A stretch of 64,000 nucleotides of DNA from Betaproteobacteria bacterium SCN2 (GCA_008923285.1 WBSG01000027.1:496752-560751), one strand, 5' to 3'. Counted from the first letter of the stretch, positions 9,587-19,171 are shown. The notes: a model not told the origin generated them from the sequence alone. Made by a program: numbers and translations.

Positions 9587-11398
9587 ATGCCCGACGACGC
9601 CATCGCCCCGGAACGCGCACAGACCCTGAGCGGTCTGTTCCGCGAACGCGTGGCGGCCACGCCGGACAGGCCCGCCTACCGCCAGTACGATGCCGCATCG
9701 GAATCCTGGAAGCGCTACAGCTGGCGCGAGGTCGCGCATGAGGTCGCGCGCTGGCAGGCGGCGCTGACGCAGGCGGGGCTCGCCCCCGGCGACCGGGTCG
9801 CCGTCATGCTGAAGAACTGCGTGGAATGGGTGATCTTCGACCAGGCGGCGCTCGGCCTCGGCCTGGTGACGGTGCCGCTGTACCTCGACGACCGCCCGGA
9901 CAGCGCCGCCTGGATCATCGACAACGCCGGCGCGCGCCTGCTGCTGGTGGAGGGCCGCTTCCAGCACCGCAAGGTGGCGGAGATCGTCGCCGCGTCGCAG
10001 TCGCTCGAACGCGTGGTAAGCCTGTTGCCGCCGGAATCGCTGGCGGACTGGAGCCCGAAGTTCGTGCTCGCCGCCGACTGGCTGGACGCCGCCGCGGGCT
10101 GCGAGGTGCGCGCGCGCCGCATCGATGCCGACATGCTCGCTTCCATCGTCTACACCTCGGGCACCACCGGCCGCCCCAAGGGCGTGATGCTGACCCACGA
10201 GAACATGCTGTGGAATGCCTGGTTCGCCAGCGAGTGCGCGGATTTCGCCGCGGACGACGTGTTCCTCTCCTTCCTGCCGCTGTCGCATACGCTGGAGCGC
10301 ACCGGCGGCTACTACCTGCCGATGCTCGCCGGCTGCGAGGTGGTGTACGCGCGCTCGATCAACCAGCTCGCGCAGGACCTGCTCGCCATCCGCCCGACCG
10401 TGCTGATTTCGGTGCCGCGCATCTACGAGCGAGTGCACGCGCGCATCCGCGACACGCTGGCGAAAAAGGGCGCGGCCGCGCAAACCCTGTTCCGGCTGGC
10501 CGTCGACATAGGCTGGCGCCGTTTCGAGCATGCGCAGGGCCGCGCGTCCTGGCATCCGCGCCTGCTGCTGTGGCCGCTGCTGAACAGGCTGGTGGCCAGG
10601 GGCGTGACGCAAAAGCTCGGCGGCCGCCTGAAGTACGCGATTTCCGGCGGCGCCGCGCTGCCGCCGGAAATCGCGCGCGTGTTCATCGGCCTCGGCGTGC
10701 CGCTGCTGCAGGGCTACGGCCTCACCGAGGCGAGCCCGGTGGTGGCGGTCAACCGCCCGGCATCCAACATTCCAGAAAGCATCGGCCAGTCGCTGCCCGG
10801 CGTGGAGATCCGCATCGGCGAGAACGACGAGCTGCTGACCCGCAGCCGCTGCCTGATGCGCGGCTACTGGAACAACCCGCAAGCCACGGCCGCCGTCATC
10901 GACGGCGCCGGCTGGCTGCATACCGGCGACCAGGTGCGTGCCGATGCGCGCGGCCACTACTACATCACCGGCCGCATCAAGGACATCATCGTGCTGAACA
11001 ACGGCGAGAAGGTGCCGCCCGGCGACATGGAGTCGGCCATCACGCTCGATCCGCTGTTCGAGCAGGTGATGGTGGTAGGCGAAGGCAAGCCCTGCCTCGC
11101 CGTGCTGGCGGCGCTGAACCCCGACCACTGGCAGGCCTTTTGCGCGGCGCAGCGGCTGGATGCCGGACGCGCCGATCTGCTGCAGGACAGCCGCGTGCAC
11201 AAGCTGCTGCTGTCGCGCCTGGCCGCGCGGCTGCGCGATTTTCCCGGCTATGCCCAGGTGCGACGGGCGCATTTCACGCTGGAGCCGTGGACCGTGGAAA
11301 ACGGCCTGCTGACGCCGACCATGAAGATGAAGCGTGCGAAAATCGCCGAGCGCTTCGAACAGGACCTGGATGCCCTGTTCCGCAACCTTTCCCCCTGA
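9587..11398 (+). CDS. Long-chain fatty acid--CoA ligase (AMP-binding)
   Basis: 603 residues, size of long-chain acyl-CoA synthetases. It adenylates a fatty acid and transfers it to CoA. The ATP/AMP-binding motif YTSGTTGRPKGVMLTHENM is at about 188-206, the QGYGLTEASP motif follows in the middle, and HTGDQVRADARGHYYITGRIKD with a late NGEKVPP segment forms the C-terminal lid. It is 18 bp upstream of a fadL-type porin gene and 4 kb from the rpf signalling genes; in Xanthomonas a FadD-type ligase (RpfB) belongs to that locus, so a role in uptake or turnover of fatty-acid signals is possible but unproven. Confidence 0.9.
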   Translation: MPDDAIAPERAQTLSGLFRERVAATPDRPAYRQYDAASESWKRYSWREVAHEVARWQAALTQAGLAPGDRVAVMLKNCVEWVIFDQAALGLGLVTVPLYLDDRPDSAAWIIDNAGARLLLVEGRFQHRKVAEIVAASQSLERVVSLLPPESLADWSPKFVLAADWLDAAAGCEVRARRIDADMLASIVYTSGTTGRPKGVMLTHENMLWNAWFASECADFAADDVFLSFLPLSHTLERTGGYYLPMLAGCEVVYARSINQLAQDLLAIRPTVLISVPRIYERVHARIRDTLAKKGAAAQTLFRLAVDIGWRRFEHAQGRASWHPRLLLWPLLNRLVARGVTQKLGGRLKYAISGGAALPPEIARVFIGLGVPLLQGYGLTEASPVVAVNRPASNIPESIGQSLPGVEIRIGENDELLTRSRCLMRGYWNNPQATAAVIDGAGWLHTGDQVRADARGHYYITGRIKDIIVLNNGEKVPPGDMESAITLDPLFEQVMVVGEGKPCLAVLAALNPDHWQAFCAAQRLDAGRADLLQDSRVHKLLLSRLAARLRDFPGYAQVRRAHFTLEPWTVENGLLTPTMKMKRAKIAERFEQDLDALFRNLSP

Positions 11399-11416
11399 CT
11401 GACGAAGAACAAGAAC

Positions 11417-12634
11417 ATGCGGAAGAAAACCAGACGCCTTGCCGCCACCCTGCTCGCCATCGCCTCCGGCAGTGCACATGCCGCAGGATTCGCCCTCATC
11501 GAACAGAACGCCAGCGGTCTCGGCAACGCCTACGCGGGCGCGGCGGCGGTCGCCGAGGACGCCAGCACGATCTTCTTCAACCCGGCCGGCATGACGCTGC
11601 TGCCGGACAGCCAGCTGGCCATGGCCGGGCACCTGATCAAGCCGACAATCGAGTTTTCCGGCAGCGTCTCGCCGGCGGTCGGCGGCAACCAGGGCGGCGA
11701 CGCCGGCAGCTGGGCGCTGGTGCCCAGCACCTACATCGCCCGCCGGCTGACGCCGCAGTTGCATGCGGGGCTCGGCATCAATGCGCCGTTCGGCCTCAAG
11801 ACCCATTACGACGACGACTGGGTCGGCCGCTTCCAGGCCGTCGAGTCGGCCGCCAAGACCCTCAACCTCAATCCGTCCCTCGCCTGGAAGCTGGGCGAGA
11901 CGCTGTCCGTCGGCGTCGGGCTCAACGTGCAGCGCATGGAGGCCACGCTGTCCAACCGCGTTTCGCCGTCGGAGCCGGATTCGATGACCAAGATCGACGC
12001 CAGCAGCTACGGCTGGGGCTACAACCTCGGCCTGTTGTGGCAGGCCGGCGCGCACACGCGCATCGGCCTGGCCTGGCGTTCGGGCGTGGAGCACGAGCTC
12101 GAAGGCCGCATCAAGGTGAGGAATTCCGCGCTGCTGACGAGCGGCCGGGTCAAGGCCGACATGCGCCTGCCGGCAACCGCCTCGCTCAGCGTGCTGCACC
12201 GGCTTTCCGCCGATGTCGACCTGCTGGCCGACGCCACCTGGACCGGCTGGAGTTCGTTCGACCGCCTGAGCGTGAGCTACGCCAACGGCACCCCGATTTC
12301 CAGCACGCCGGAAAACTGGAACGACATCATGCGCTATTCGCTGGGCGCGACCTGGCGCATGAATGACAGGCTGAGCCTGCGCGGCGGCATCGCCTACGAG
12401 GACGCGCCGATGTCGAACGCCTTCCGCACGCCGCGCATCCCCGACGGTGACCGCACCTGGCTGGCGGTGGGCGCGCAGTACCGGCTGAGCCGGCAGGGCG
12501 CCGTGGACGTCGGCTACGCCCACCTGTTCTTCCGCGATCCGACGCTGTCCAAGAGCGGCGGCGGCACCACGCTGAACGGCCGCTACAGCAGCGCCGTGGA
12601 CATCCTCGGCGCGCAGTACACGCATACTTTCTAG
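11417..12634 (+). CDS. FadL/OmpP1-type outer-membrane fatty acid transporter
   Basis: 405 residues with a signal peptide (about residues 1-22, cleavage after SAHA). The mature start AGFALIEQNASGLGNAYAG and the FFNPAGMTLLP segment are the hatch-domain signature of FadL-type porins, and the C terminus ends in alternating strands with a terminal Phe, as expected for an outer-membrane barrel. Family members admit long-chain fatty acids or other hydrophobic molecules. It directly follows the acyl-CoA ligase gene, which fits uptake coupled to activation. Substrate cannot be read from sequence. Confidence 0.9.
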   Translation: MRKKTRRLAATLLAIASGSAHAAGFALIEQNASGLGNAYAGAAAVAEDASTIFFNPAGMTLLPDSQLAMAGHLIKPTIEFSGSVSPAVGGNQGGDAGSWALVPSTYIARRLTPQLHAGLGINAPFGLKTHYDDDWVGRFQAVESAAKTLNLNPSLAWKLGETLSVGVGLNVQRMEATLSNRVSPSEPDSMTKIDASSYGWGYNLGLLWQAGAHTRIGLAWRSGVEHELEGRIKVRNSALLTSGRVKADMRLPATASLSVLHRLSADVDLLADATWTGWSSFDRLSVSYANGTPISSTPENWNDIMRYSLGATWRMNDRLSLRGGIAYEDAPMSNAFRTPRIPDGDRTWLAVGAQYRLSRQGAVDVGYAHLFFRDPTLSKSGGGTTLNGRYSSAVDILGAQYTHTF

Positions 12635-12675
12635 GCGCCGCGGGTATGATCGATTCCATCATCTGACCGACAACC

Positions 12676-13977
12676 ATGGCCAATACCGCGCCCCCCATCG
12701 ACAACCTGCTGCTGCGCCTGATCGACGACAGCAGCGACATCGCCCTGCTGGTCCAGCTCGGTGTGCTGGCGCTGGCCGCTCTGCTGGGCTGGGGCCTGGC
12801 GCGCGCGCTGCGTCCGAGCCTGAGCCGGATGGAAGGCGCTTGGGCGGCCGGCGCCGCCGGCCTGAAGACGGCGGGCCTGCCGCTGCTGGTGCTGGCCTGC
12901 CTGTGGCTGCTGCGCGAACTGCTGGCGCTGTGGCAGGGCGAGCTGCATCTGCTCAACCTGGCGGTGCCGCTGCTCGCCGCGCTGGTAGCGATCCGCCTGC
13001 TGGTGCACGCGCTGCGCTATGCGCTCCGGTCCAGCGACAGCCTCAAGGTGTGGGAGCGCAGCATCGCCTGGCTGATCTGGATCGGCGCGGCCATGCACAT
13101 CACCGGCGTGCTGCCGCGCATCCACCAGGCGCTCGACGCGGTGTCCTTCAAGGTCGGCGCAAACCGCTTCTCGCTGCTGACCGCGTTCGAGGCGCTGACC
13201 GTCGTCGTGCTGGCCGTCATCCTCGGGCTGTGGATCTCGCAGATCATCGAAAACCGGCTGATGCGCGTGCCGCACATGGACCTCAGCCTGCGCATGGCGC
13301 TGACCAAGGCGGCGCGCACCTTCCTGCTGGTACTGGCGGTGCTGGTGGCGCTGCCGGCGGTGGGCATCGACCTCACCGTGCTGTCGGTGTTCGGCGGCGC
13401 CCTCGGCGTCGGCCTCGGCTTCGGCCTGCAGAAGATCGCCAGCAACTACGTGTCCGGCTTCATCATCCTGCTCGACCGTTCCATCCGCATCGGCGACCTC
13501 ATCACGGTGGACAACCGCTTCGGCCAGGTCACCCAGATCAATACCCGCTATACCCTGCTGAAGGCGCCGGACGGCTCGGAATCCATCGTACCGAACGAGA
13601 CGCTGATCACGCAGACCGTGGTCAACCAGTCGCTGTCCAAGCCGGAGGTGCGGATCGCCCTCCCGATCCAGGTGGGCTATTCCTCCGACCTTGGCCAGGC
13701 GCGCGACATATTGCTGGAAGTGGCGAGAAAGCACCCGCGGGTAATCCAGGACGGGACGGAAGCGCCCAGGGTAATGTTGCGCGATTTCGCGGAAAACGGC
13801 ATCAACATGGAGCTCGCCGTGTGGATCCGCGACCCCGAGGCCGGCCAGGCGAACCTGCGCTCCGATCTCAACTGGGCCATCTGGCAGGGCTTCAGGGAAG
13901 GAGGGGTCGAAATCCCCTACCCGCAGCGCGTGGTGCATCTGGCGGGCGGCGCCCCAGCCACCGGGAAAACTTCTTGA
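12676..13977 (+). CDS. MscS-family mechanosensitive ion channel
   Basis: 433 residues. Several N-terminal membrane helices (about 30-50, 65-85, 95-112, 130-150, 175-195, 215-235) precede the MscS core: the Gly/Ala-rich pore helix VFGGALGVGLGFGLQKIASNYVSG and the beta domain beginning IRIGDLITVDNRFGQVTQINTRYT. It sits in the inner membrane and would release solutes under hypo-osmotic stress. No cyclic-nucleotide or other sensor domain is attached. The 3' end runs into a candidate promoter for the desaturase gene. Confidence 0.92.
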   Translation: MANTAPPIDNLLLRLIDDSSDIALLVQLGVLALAALLGWGLARALRPSLSRMEGAWAAGAAGLKTAGLPLLVLACLWLLRELLALWQGELHLLNLAVPLLAALVAIRLLVHALRYALRSSDSLKVWERSIAWLIWIGAAMHITGVLPRIHQALDAVSFKVGANRFSLLTAFEALTVVVLAVILGLWISQIIENRLMRVPHMDLSLRMALTKAARTFLLVLAVLVALPAVGIDLTVLSVFGGALGVGLGFGLQKIASNYVSGFIILLDRSIRIGDLITVDNRFGQVTQINTRYTLLKAPDGSESIVPNETLITQTVVNQSLSKPEVRIALPIQVGYSSDLGQARDILLEVARKHPRVIQDGTEAPRVMLRDFAENGINMELAVWIRDPEAGQANLRSDLNWAIWQGFREGGVEIPYPQRVVHLAGGAPATGKTS

Positions 13978-14001
13978 TTTTCAAGGGGATTGCCGCATAA
14001 T
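13974..14001 (+). promoter_or_regulatory. Candidate sigma-70 promoter for the desaturase
   Basis: TTGATT at 13974-13979 and CATAAT at 13996-14001 are 16 bp apart, and a purine-rich AAAGGA sits ahead of the ATG at 14039. The -35 overlaps the stop of the MscS gene. Confidence 0.5.
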
Positions 14002-14038
14002 AACGCGACTCTCATGTCTGCTTTAAAGGACAAACTGC

Positions 14039-15199
14039 ATGTTGTTATCCGTTTTTGAGCTGCCGCTGTGGAATCTCCCCTGGTGGCAGTATGTCGTCAT
14101 CGCGCTGGTGCTGACCCACATCACCATCGCCGCGGTCACCATTTTCCTGCACCGCCACCAGGCGCACCGCGCGCTGGACCTGCACCCCATCGTCAGCCAT
14201 TTCTTCCGTTTCTGGCTGTGGCTGACCACGGGCATGGTCACTAAGGCCTGGGCCGCCATCCATCGCAAGCACCATGCCAAGTGCGAAACCGCCGAAGACC
14301 CGCACAGCCCGCAGGTCCTCGGCCTGAAGAAGGTTTTCTTCGAAGGCGCCGAACTGTACCGCGCCGAAGCCAAGAACAAGGAAACCCTGGAAAAGTACGG
14401 CCACGGCACCCCTGACGACTGGATCGAGCGCAATCTCTACACCCCGCATTCGGCCAAGGGCATCGTGCTGATGCTGCTGATCAACGTCGCCCTGTTCGGC
14501 CCCATCGGCATCACCATCTGGGCGGTGCAAATGGCCTGGATTCCGATCACCGCCGCCGGCATCATCAACGGTGTGGGCCACTACTGGGGCTATCGCAACT
14601 TCGCCTGCGAGGACGCGTCCACCAACATTTCGCCCTGGGGCATCCTCATCGGCGGCGAGGAACTGCACAACAACCACCACGCCTACGGCACCAGCGCGCG
14701 CCTGTCGAACAAGTGGTACGAGTTCGACATCGGCTGGATGTACATCCGCATGATGGAAATTGTCGGCCTCGCCAAGGTGCGCCGCGTCGCGCCGGTGGTG
14801 AAGTGGCAGCCGGCCCGGCCGGTGGTCGACTTCTCGACCGTGCAGGCCGTCATCACCCACCGCTACGACGTGATGACCCGCTATGCCCGCCTGATGAACG
14901 CGCAGATCAAGGACCACCTGCCGCAGGGCGTGAACGTGGAGAAAATGCGCGAGTGGCTGCGCCTTGCCCCCACCGAGCTCAAGCAGGAGGAAAAGGCCGA
15001 GGTCGAGCAGGCGCTGGAAAAGAGCGACAAGCTGGCCAAGATCTACCACATGCGCCAGGAACTGGCCCACATCTGGGAACGTTCCACGCTGACCAAGGAG
15101 CAGTTGGTCAAGAGCCTGCAGGACTGGTGCCACAAGGCCGAAGCCAGCGGCATCGAGGCGCTGAAGGATTTCTCCCTCAAACTGAGAAGCTACGCCTGA
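14039..15199 (+). CDS. Membrane fatty acid desaturase (acyl-CoA desaturase type)
   Basis: 386 residues. Integral-membrane di-iron desaturase: the three histidine boxes are visible as HRHQAHR (about 38-44), HRKHH (about 77-81) and ELHNNHHAYG (about 211-220), with hydrophobic segments between. It should introduce a double bond into saturated acyl chains. The last 120 residues form a charged, helical, coiled-coil-like tail (EEKAEVEQALEKSDKLAK region) that is longer than in eukaryotic delta-9 enzymes. A strong terminator follows. Its nearness to rpf genes invites a link to unsaturated fatty-acid signals, but membrane-lipid adjustment is the simpler role. Confidence 0.88.
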   Translation: MLLSVFELPLWNLPWWQYVVIALVLTHITIAAVTIFLHRHQAHRALDLHPIVSHFFRFWLWLTTGMVTKAWAAIHRKHHAKCETAEDPHSPQVLGLKKVFFEGAELYRAEAKNKETLEKYGHGTPDDWIERNLYTPHSAKGIVLMLLINVALFGPIGITIWAVQMAWIPITAAGIINGVGHYWGYRNFACEDASTNISPWGILIGGEELHNNHHAYGTSARLSNKWYEFDIGWMYIRMMEIVGLAKVRRVAPVVKWQPARPVVDFSTVQAVITHRYDVMTRYARLMNAQIKDHLPQGVNVEKMREWLRLAPTELKQEEKAEVEQALEKSDKLAKIYHMRQELAHIWERSTLTKEQLVKSLQDWCHKAEASGIEALKDFSLKLRSYA

Positions 15200-15518
15200 C
15201 CGCTCGCCTGTCCGACAAAAGAAAACCCGCCGCAAGGCGGGTTTTTTCTTGAAATGGGCGGATTCCAGCCGCACAATGCCACACAGCAGCGTTGCAGCAC
15301 GGCCAGCCCGCTGGCCTGCCATGCACAACACGGACAAGCCATCGTTTGCATGAGCCATCCATTCATCGACGGGCTTGCCGATTCTGCTACTGAGGCCTTC
15401 CCTTTGTCCCCTTCGGGTCCCGGGCGGGAAATTTCGGCATCCATGCGCGGAAACAGCAACTAGAATCATTTGATCCTTCGGCGCATGACTTGAACCATAG
15501 TGAGGCAGGGAGATAACC
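15200..15518. other. 319-bp non-coding gap before rpfG
   Basis: Begins with the desaturase terminator. The rest shows no supported gene. Near the end a TAGAAT hexamer (15461-15466) could be the -10 of the rpfG promoter, though no good -35 is placed 16-18 bp upstream. A GGGAG ribosome site precedes the ATG at 15519. Confidence 0.5.
15222..15250 (+). terminator. Rho-independent terminator after the desaturase
   Basis: Perfect 10-bp stem AAAACCCGCC / GGCGGGTTTT with a GCAA tetraloop, followed by TT and CTT. Lies 22 bp after the desaturase stop on the plus strand. Confidence 0.9.
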
Positions 15519-16652
15519 ATGTCGCGTCCCTCATTGCACGTAGTGAATGCCGGCAGCCCCAGCCAGTGGCAGATTCTGGGCGAAAGGGAAAGCACGTCCT
15601 TCGTCATGATCGTGGATGACCGCCCGACGGCGCGCAGCCTGCTGATGGGGCTGGCGCGCTCGCTGGAACCGGGCCTGCACGTGGAATGCTTCGCCGATCC
15701 GCAGGCGGCGCTCGACCGCGCCATCGCGCAGACGCCCGACCTCATCATTTCAGACTACCGCATGCCAGGCATGGACGGCATCGAATTCATCCGCCGGCTG
15801 CGCGCCGTGCCCAGGCTGCTGGAAATCCCCATCGTCATGGTCACGGTGGTGGAAGACCGCCAGGTGCGTTACCAGGCCCTGGAGTCGGGCGCCACCGATT
15901 TCCTCACGCGGCCGATCGACCCGCAGGAATGCCGCGCGCGCTGCCGCAACCTGCTGGCCCTGCGCCGTTCGCAGAAGAACGTGCAGGACCGCGCCAAATG
16001 GCTGGAAGACCAGGTGATGCAGGCGACCCTCGACATCCGCATCCGCGAGAAGGAAACCCTGCTCAGGCTGGCCAAGGCGGGCGAATACCGCGACGAGGAA
16101 ACCGGCAACCACATCATCCGCATGGCCAAGTATTCGCGCCTGATCGCCGAGGAGCTCAAACTGTCGGCCATGGAATGCGACGAGATCGAGTCTTCATCGC
16201 CCATGCACGACATCGGCAAGATCGGCATACCCGACCAGATCCTGCACAAGCCCGGGCCGCTCAGCGCCCGCGAACTCGCCACCATGCGGCAGCACACGCT
16301 CATCGGCCACCGCATGCTGTCGGACAGCCCGTCGCGCTACCTGCAGATCGGCGCGGTGATCGCCCTCGGCCACCATGAAAAATTCAACGGCACCGGCTAT
16401 CCCTACGGCCTGGCCGGCGACGCCATCCCGCTGCCCGCGCGCATCGTCGCGGTAGCCGACGTGTTCGACGCGCTGATGAGCAAGCGCCCGTACAAGGAAG
16501 CCTGGTCGCTGGACTTGGCGCTCGAGTACATCAAGACCGAATCGGGCAGGCATTTCGACCCCGACTGCGTCCACGCCTTTCTGCGCCGGCTGGATGGCGT
16601 CATGCAGGTCATGCAGGAATACGGCGACGGCGCACATCACGACCTGGCATGA
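15519..16652 (+). CDS. rpfG: RpfG-type response regulator with HD-GYP cyclic-di-GMP phosphodiesterase domain
   Basis: 377 residues. Receiver domain first: acidic pair Asp33-Asp34, phospho-acceptor Asp79 in LIISDYRMPGMDG, and DFLTRP where the usual conserved Lys is Arg131. An HD-GYP domain follows, with HD at 230-231 (MHDIGKIGIPD) and HHEKFNGTGYP at about 285-295, so the metal-binding and GYP residues are intact and c-di-GMP hydrolysis is expected. Its stop overlaps the start of the sensor kinase gene (ATGA), the same pairing as rpfG-rpfC in Xanthomonas. In that system RpfG lowers c-di-GMP when the kinase senses DSF. Confidence 0.9.
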   Translation: MSRPSLHVVNAGSPSQWQILGERESTSFVMIVDDRPTARSLLMGLARSLEPGLHVECFADPQAALDRAIAQTPDLIISDYRMPGMDGIEFIRRLRAVPRLLEIPIVMVTVVEDRQVRYQALESGATDFLTRPIDPQECRARCRNLLALRRSQKNVQDRAKWLEDQVMQATLDIRIREKETLLRLAKAGEYRDEETGNHIIRMAKYSRLIAEELKLSAMECDEIESSSPMHDIGKIGIPDQILHKPGPLSARELATMRQHTLIGHRMLSDSPSRYLQIGAVIALGHHEKFNGTGYPYGLAGDAIPLPARIVAVADVFDALMSKRPYKEAWSLDLALEYIKTESGRHFDPDCVHAFLRRLDGVMQVMQEYGDGAHHDLA

Positions 16653-19171
16653 TCCACCGCTTGAAAACCGCCCTCCGCGAAGGCGGCAAGGCCGTCGCCC
16701 ATCGCGTGCGCTCGCGTCCCGACACCGAGTTCCAGCAGGCCTTCATCCGCATCATCATCGGCCTGGCCTTCGCCCTCTATTTCACCGACCGCGATGTGCT
16801 CGCCGGATACCCCGAGCACTCGACCTGGGTCGTGTCGCTGATGTGGGCCTTCGTCGGCTGGTCGGTGGTGCTGACCCTGCTCGCCTTCCTCAGCCGCAAG
16901 GTGTCGCCGGTGCGGCGCTATCTCGGCATGCTTTCCGACACGGCCATCACCACCTACCTGATGGCGGTGACGGGCGAGGCCGGCGCCGCGCTGGTGTTCG
17001 TCTACCTCTGGGTGACACTGGGCAACGGCTTCCGCTACGGCATCCGCTACCTGCTGGCCTGCGGCGCGCTGTCGGTCGCCGGCTTCGCCCTCGTCATCGG
17101 CGTCAGTCCGTTCTGGCAGGTGCACACCGGCATCGCCACCGGCCTGATGATCATGCTGGTGCTGATCCCCGGCTACACCCTGTTCCTGCTCAAGCAGTTG
17201 TACCGCGCCATCGCCCAGGCCAAGGCCGCCAACGCCGCCAAGTCGGCCTTCCTCGCCAACATGAGCCACGAGCTGCGCACGCCTTTGAACGGCGTGATCG
17301 GCATTGCCGACCTGCTGCGTGAAACCCCGCTCAACAAGGAGCAGCAGGAGCTGACCCAGGTCATCCACGCCTCGGCGATGGCGCTGCACCGGCTGATCGA
17401 GAACGTGCTCGACATCTCGCGCATCGAGGCCGGCAAGCTGACCTGCGTCGAAGAGGACTACGACCTGCATTACCTGATCAACTCGCTGATCATGATGCTG
17501 GAGCCGCAGGCGCACCGCAAAGGCCTGCTGCTGGCGGCGCACATCGCGCCGCGCACGCCCTTCTTCCTGCACGGCGATGTGCAGCACCTGCGCCAGGTGC
17601 TGATCAATCTCATCGGCAACGCCATCAAGTTCACCGAGCATGGCCGCATCGACGTCTATGTGCGGCCGTTCGCCGAACTGGGGCGCACCTGGCTGCACCT
17701 TGAAGTCACCGACACCGGCATCGGCATTCCCTCGGAAATGCAGCGGCAGATTTTCGAAAGCTTCACCCAGGCGGACGCATCGATCACCCGCCGCTACGGC
17801 GGCACCGGGCTGGGCACCAGCATTTCCAAGCAGCTGGTGGAGATGATGGGCGGGCGCATCGGGCTGAACAGCCTGCCGGGCGAAGGCACGACCTTCTGGT
17901 TCGAATTCCCGGTGGAAGAACAGGAGCGGCACCCGCTGCGCGAGCTGCTGCCGGGCAGGCTGCGGGTCGGCATGCTCGCCGGCCCGGAACTGGCCTACCG
18001 GCTGAGCGACCTGATCCGCGGCTGGGACGGCGAGGCCGTGCCGATGAACGCCCATGCCAGTTCGGTGATCGGCATGATCACCGGTTCGGAAATGGCGCCT
18101 GACGCCATGGTGGTCGAGCGCGGCATGCTGGGCGCCGATCCCGTGCAGTTCGTGCGCCTGCTGCACGACAGCCCGGGCTTCGGCCACTTTCCGGTCATCC
18201 TGATCGATCCGGACTCCACCAGCCACGAAGACGACGCCTGGATGAAGGCGGGCTACAGCGCCGTACTGCAGACGCCGGTGAACCCGACCCTGCTGTTCAG
18301 CGCCCTGCACGAAGCCGCCAGCCACAAGGGCCTGCCGGAAAACGTGGTGTCGCTGGCCGAGCATTTCCAGGCGCGGGCGGGGCGCACCCGGCTGCGCATC
18401 CTCGTCGCCGAGGACAACCCGGTCAACCAGCGCGTGATGCGCGGCCTGCTGGAACATGCCGGCCACGAGGTGCTGATGGCCAACGACGGCGAGGAAGCGC
18501 TGGACCTGCTGGCCGCCAACGCCGGCCAGCTTTCACTGGCGATCATGGACATGCACATGCCCGGCCTGTCCGGCCCGGAAACCGTGAAGCGCTGGCGCTT
18601 CATGGAAAAGGGCCACCTGCCCATCATCATCCTGACGGCGGATGCGCGCCACGAAGCCGAGCAGCAGTGCCGCGAGGCGGGGGCGGACGATTTCCTGACC
18701 AAGCCGATCAACAGCCGGGCCCTGCTCGACAAGGTCGCCCTGCTCGCCCTGCCGGGCAAGGACGAGAGCGTCAAACCTCCCGCCGGCAAGCCGCGCCGGC
18801 AGGGCAGCGTGCTCGACGAGTCCATCCTCAAGGAGCTCGCCGAATTCGGCGGCGGCCTCGATTTCGTGCGTGAACTGGTCGAGGAGTTCCGCCAGGACAG
18901 CAACCGCGCCCTGCAGGCGACGCGCCAGGCTCTGGCCGAGCGCAACTACGGCGCCTGGAAGGAGCAGCTGCACATGCTGAAGGGCGGCGCCAGCGATGTC
19001 GGCGCTCAGGCCATGGCCGAGGCCTGCGCCGAAGCCGAACGCATCAAGCCCTTCGAGATCGCGCAGGCGCTGGCCGCGCAGCGCCTCGAAGCGGTGAGCG
19101 ATGCGCAGCAGGCGGTACTCGACGCAATGGAAGAGTTCCTAGCCCGCCAGCAAAGCGCTCTCGGCCTGTGA
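16649..19171 (+). CDS. rpfC: RpfC-type hybrid sensor histidine kinase (DSF sensor)
   Basis: 840 residues. A short cytoplasmic N terminus (SRPDTEFQQ, residues 22-30) leads into about five membrane helices (30-180) with WVTLGNGFRYG, closely like the Xanthomonas RpfC input region, including an acidic residue (Glu27) just ahead of the first helix. Then a HisKA domain (phospho-His207 in NMSHELRTPLNG), ATPase domain with DTGIGIP and GGTGLGTSI, a receiver (Asp634 in MDMHMPG) and a C-terminal Hpt domain (His775 in HMLKGGASD). This layout fits RpfC. It overlaps rpfG by 4 bp and, tail to tail, rpfF by 33 bp. Confidence 0.9.
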   Translation: MIHRLKTALREGGKAVAHRVRSRPDTEFQQAFIRIIIGLAFALYFTDRDVLAGYPEHSTWVVSLMWAFVGWSVVLTLLAFLSRKVSPVRRYLGMLSDTAITTYLMAVTGEAGAALVFVYLWVTLGNGFRYGIRYLLACGALSVAGFALVIGVSPFWQVHTGIATGLMIMLVLIPGYTLFLLKQLYRAIAQAKAANAAKSAFLANMSHELRTPLNGVIGIADLLRETPLNKEQQELTQVIHASAMALHRLIENVLDISRIEAGKLTCVEEDYDLHYLINSLIMMLEPQAHRKGLLLAAHIAPRTPFFLHGDVQHLRQVLINLIGNAIKFTEHGRIDVYVRPFAELGRTWLHLEVTDTGIGIPSEMQRQIFESFTQADASITRRYGGTGLGTSISKQLVEMMGGRIGLNSLPGEGTTFWFEFPVEEQERHPLRELLPGRLRVGMLAGPELAYRLSDLIRGWDGEAVPMNAHASSVIGMITGSEMAPDAMVVERGMLGADPVQFVRLLHDSPGFGHFPVILIDPDSTSHEDDAWMKAGYSAVLQTPVNPTLLFSALHEAASHKGLPENVVSLAEHFQARAGRTRLRILVAEDNPVNQRVMRGLLEHAGHEVLMANDGEEALDLLAANAGQLSLAIMDMHMPGLSGPETVKRWRFMEKGHLPIIILTADARHEAEQQCREAGADDFLTKPINSRALLDKVALLALPGKDESVKPPAGKPRRQGSVLDESILKELAEFGGGLDFVRELVEEFRQDSNRALQATRQALAERNYGAWKEQLHMLKGGASDVGAQAMAEACAEAERIKPFEIAQALAAQRLEAVSDAQQAVLDAMEEFLARQQSALGL

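Noticed and set aside
9407-12625. A 1072-codon open frame on the minus strand
   Set aside because: It runs opposite the acyl-CoA ligase and FadL genes, has His/Gln/Arg-rich composition typical of an antisense shadow in GC-rich DNA, and no recognisable domain.
16637-18466. 609-codon minus-strand frame opposite rpfC
   Set aside because: Shadow composition; RpfC domains account for the DNA.
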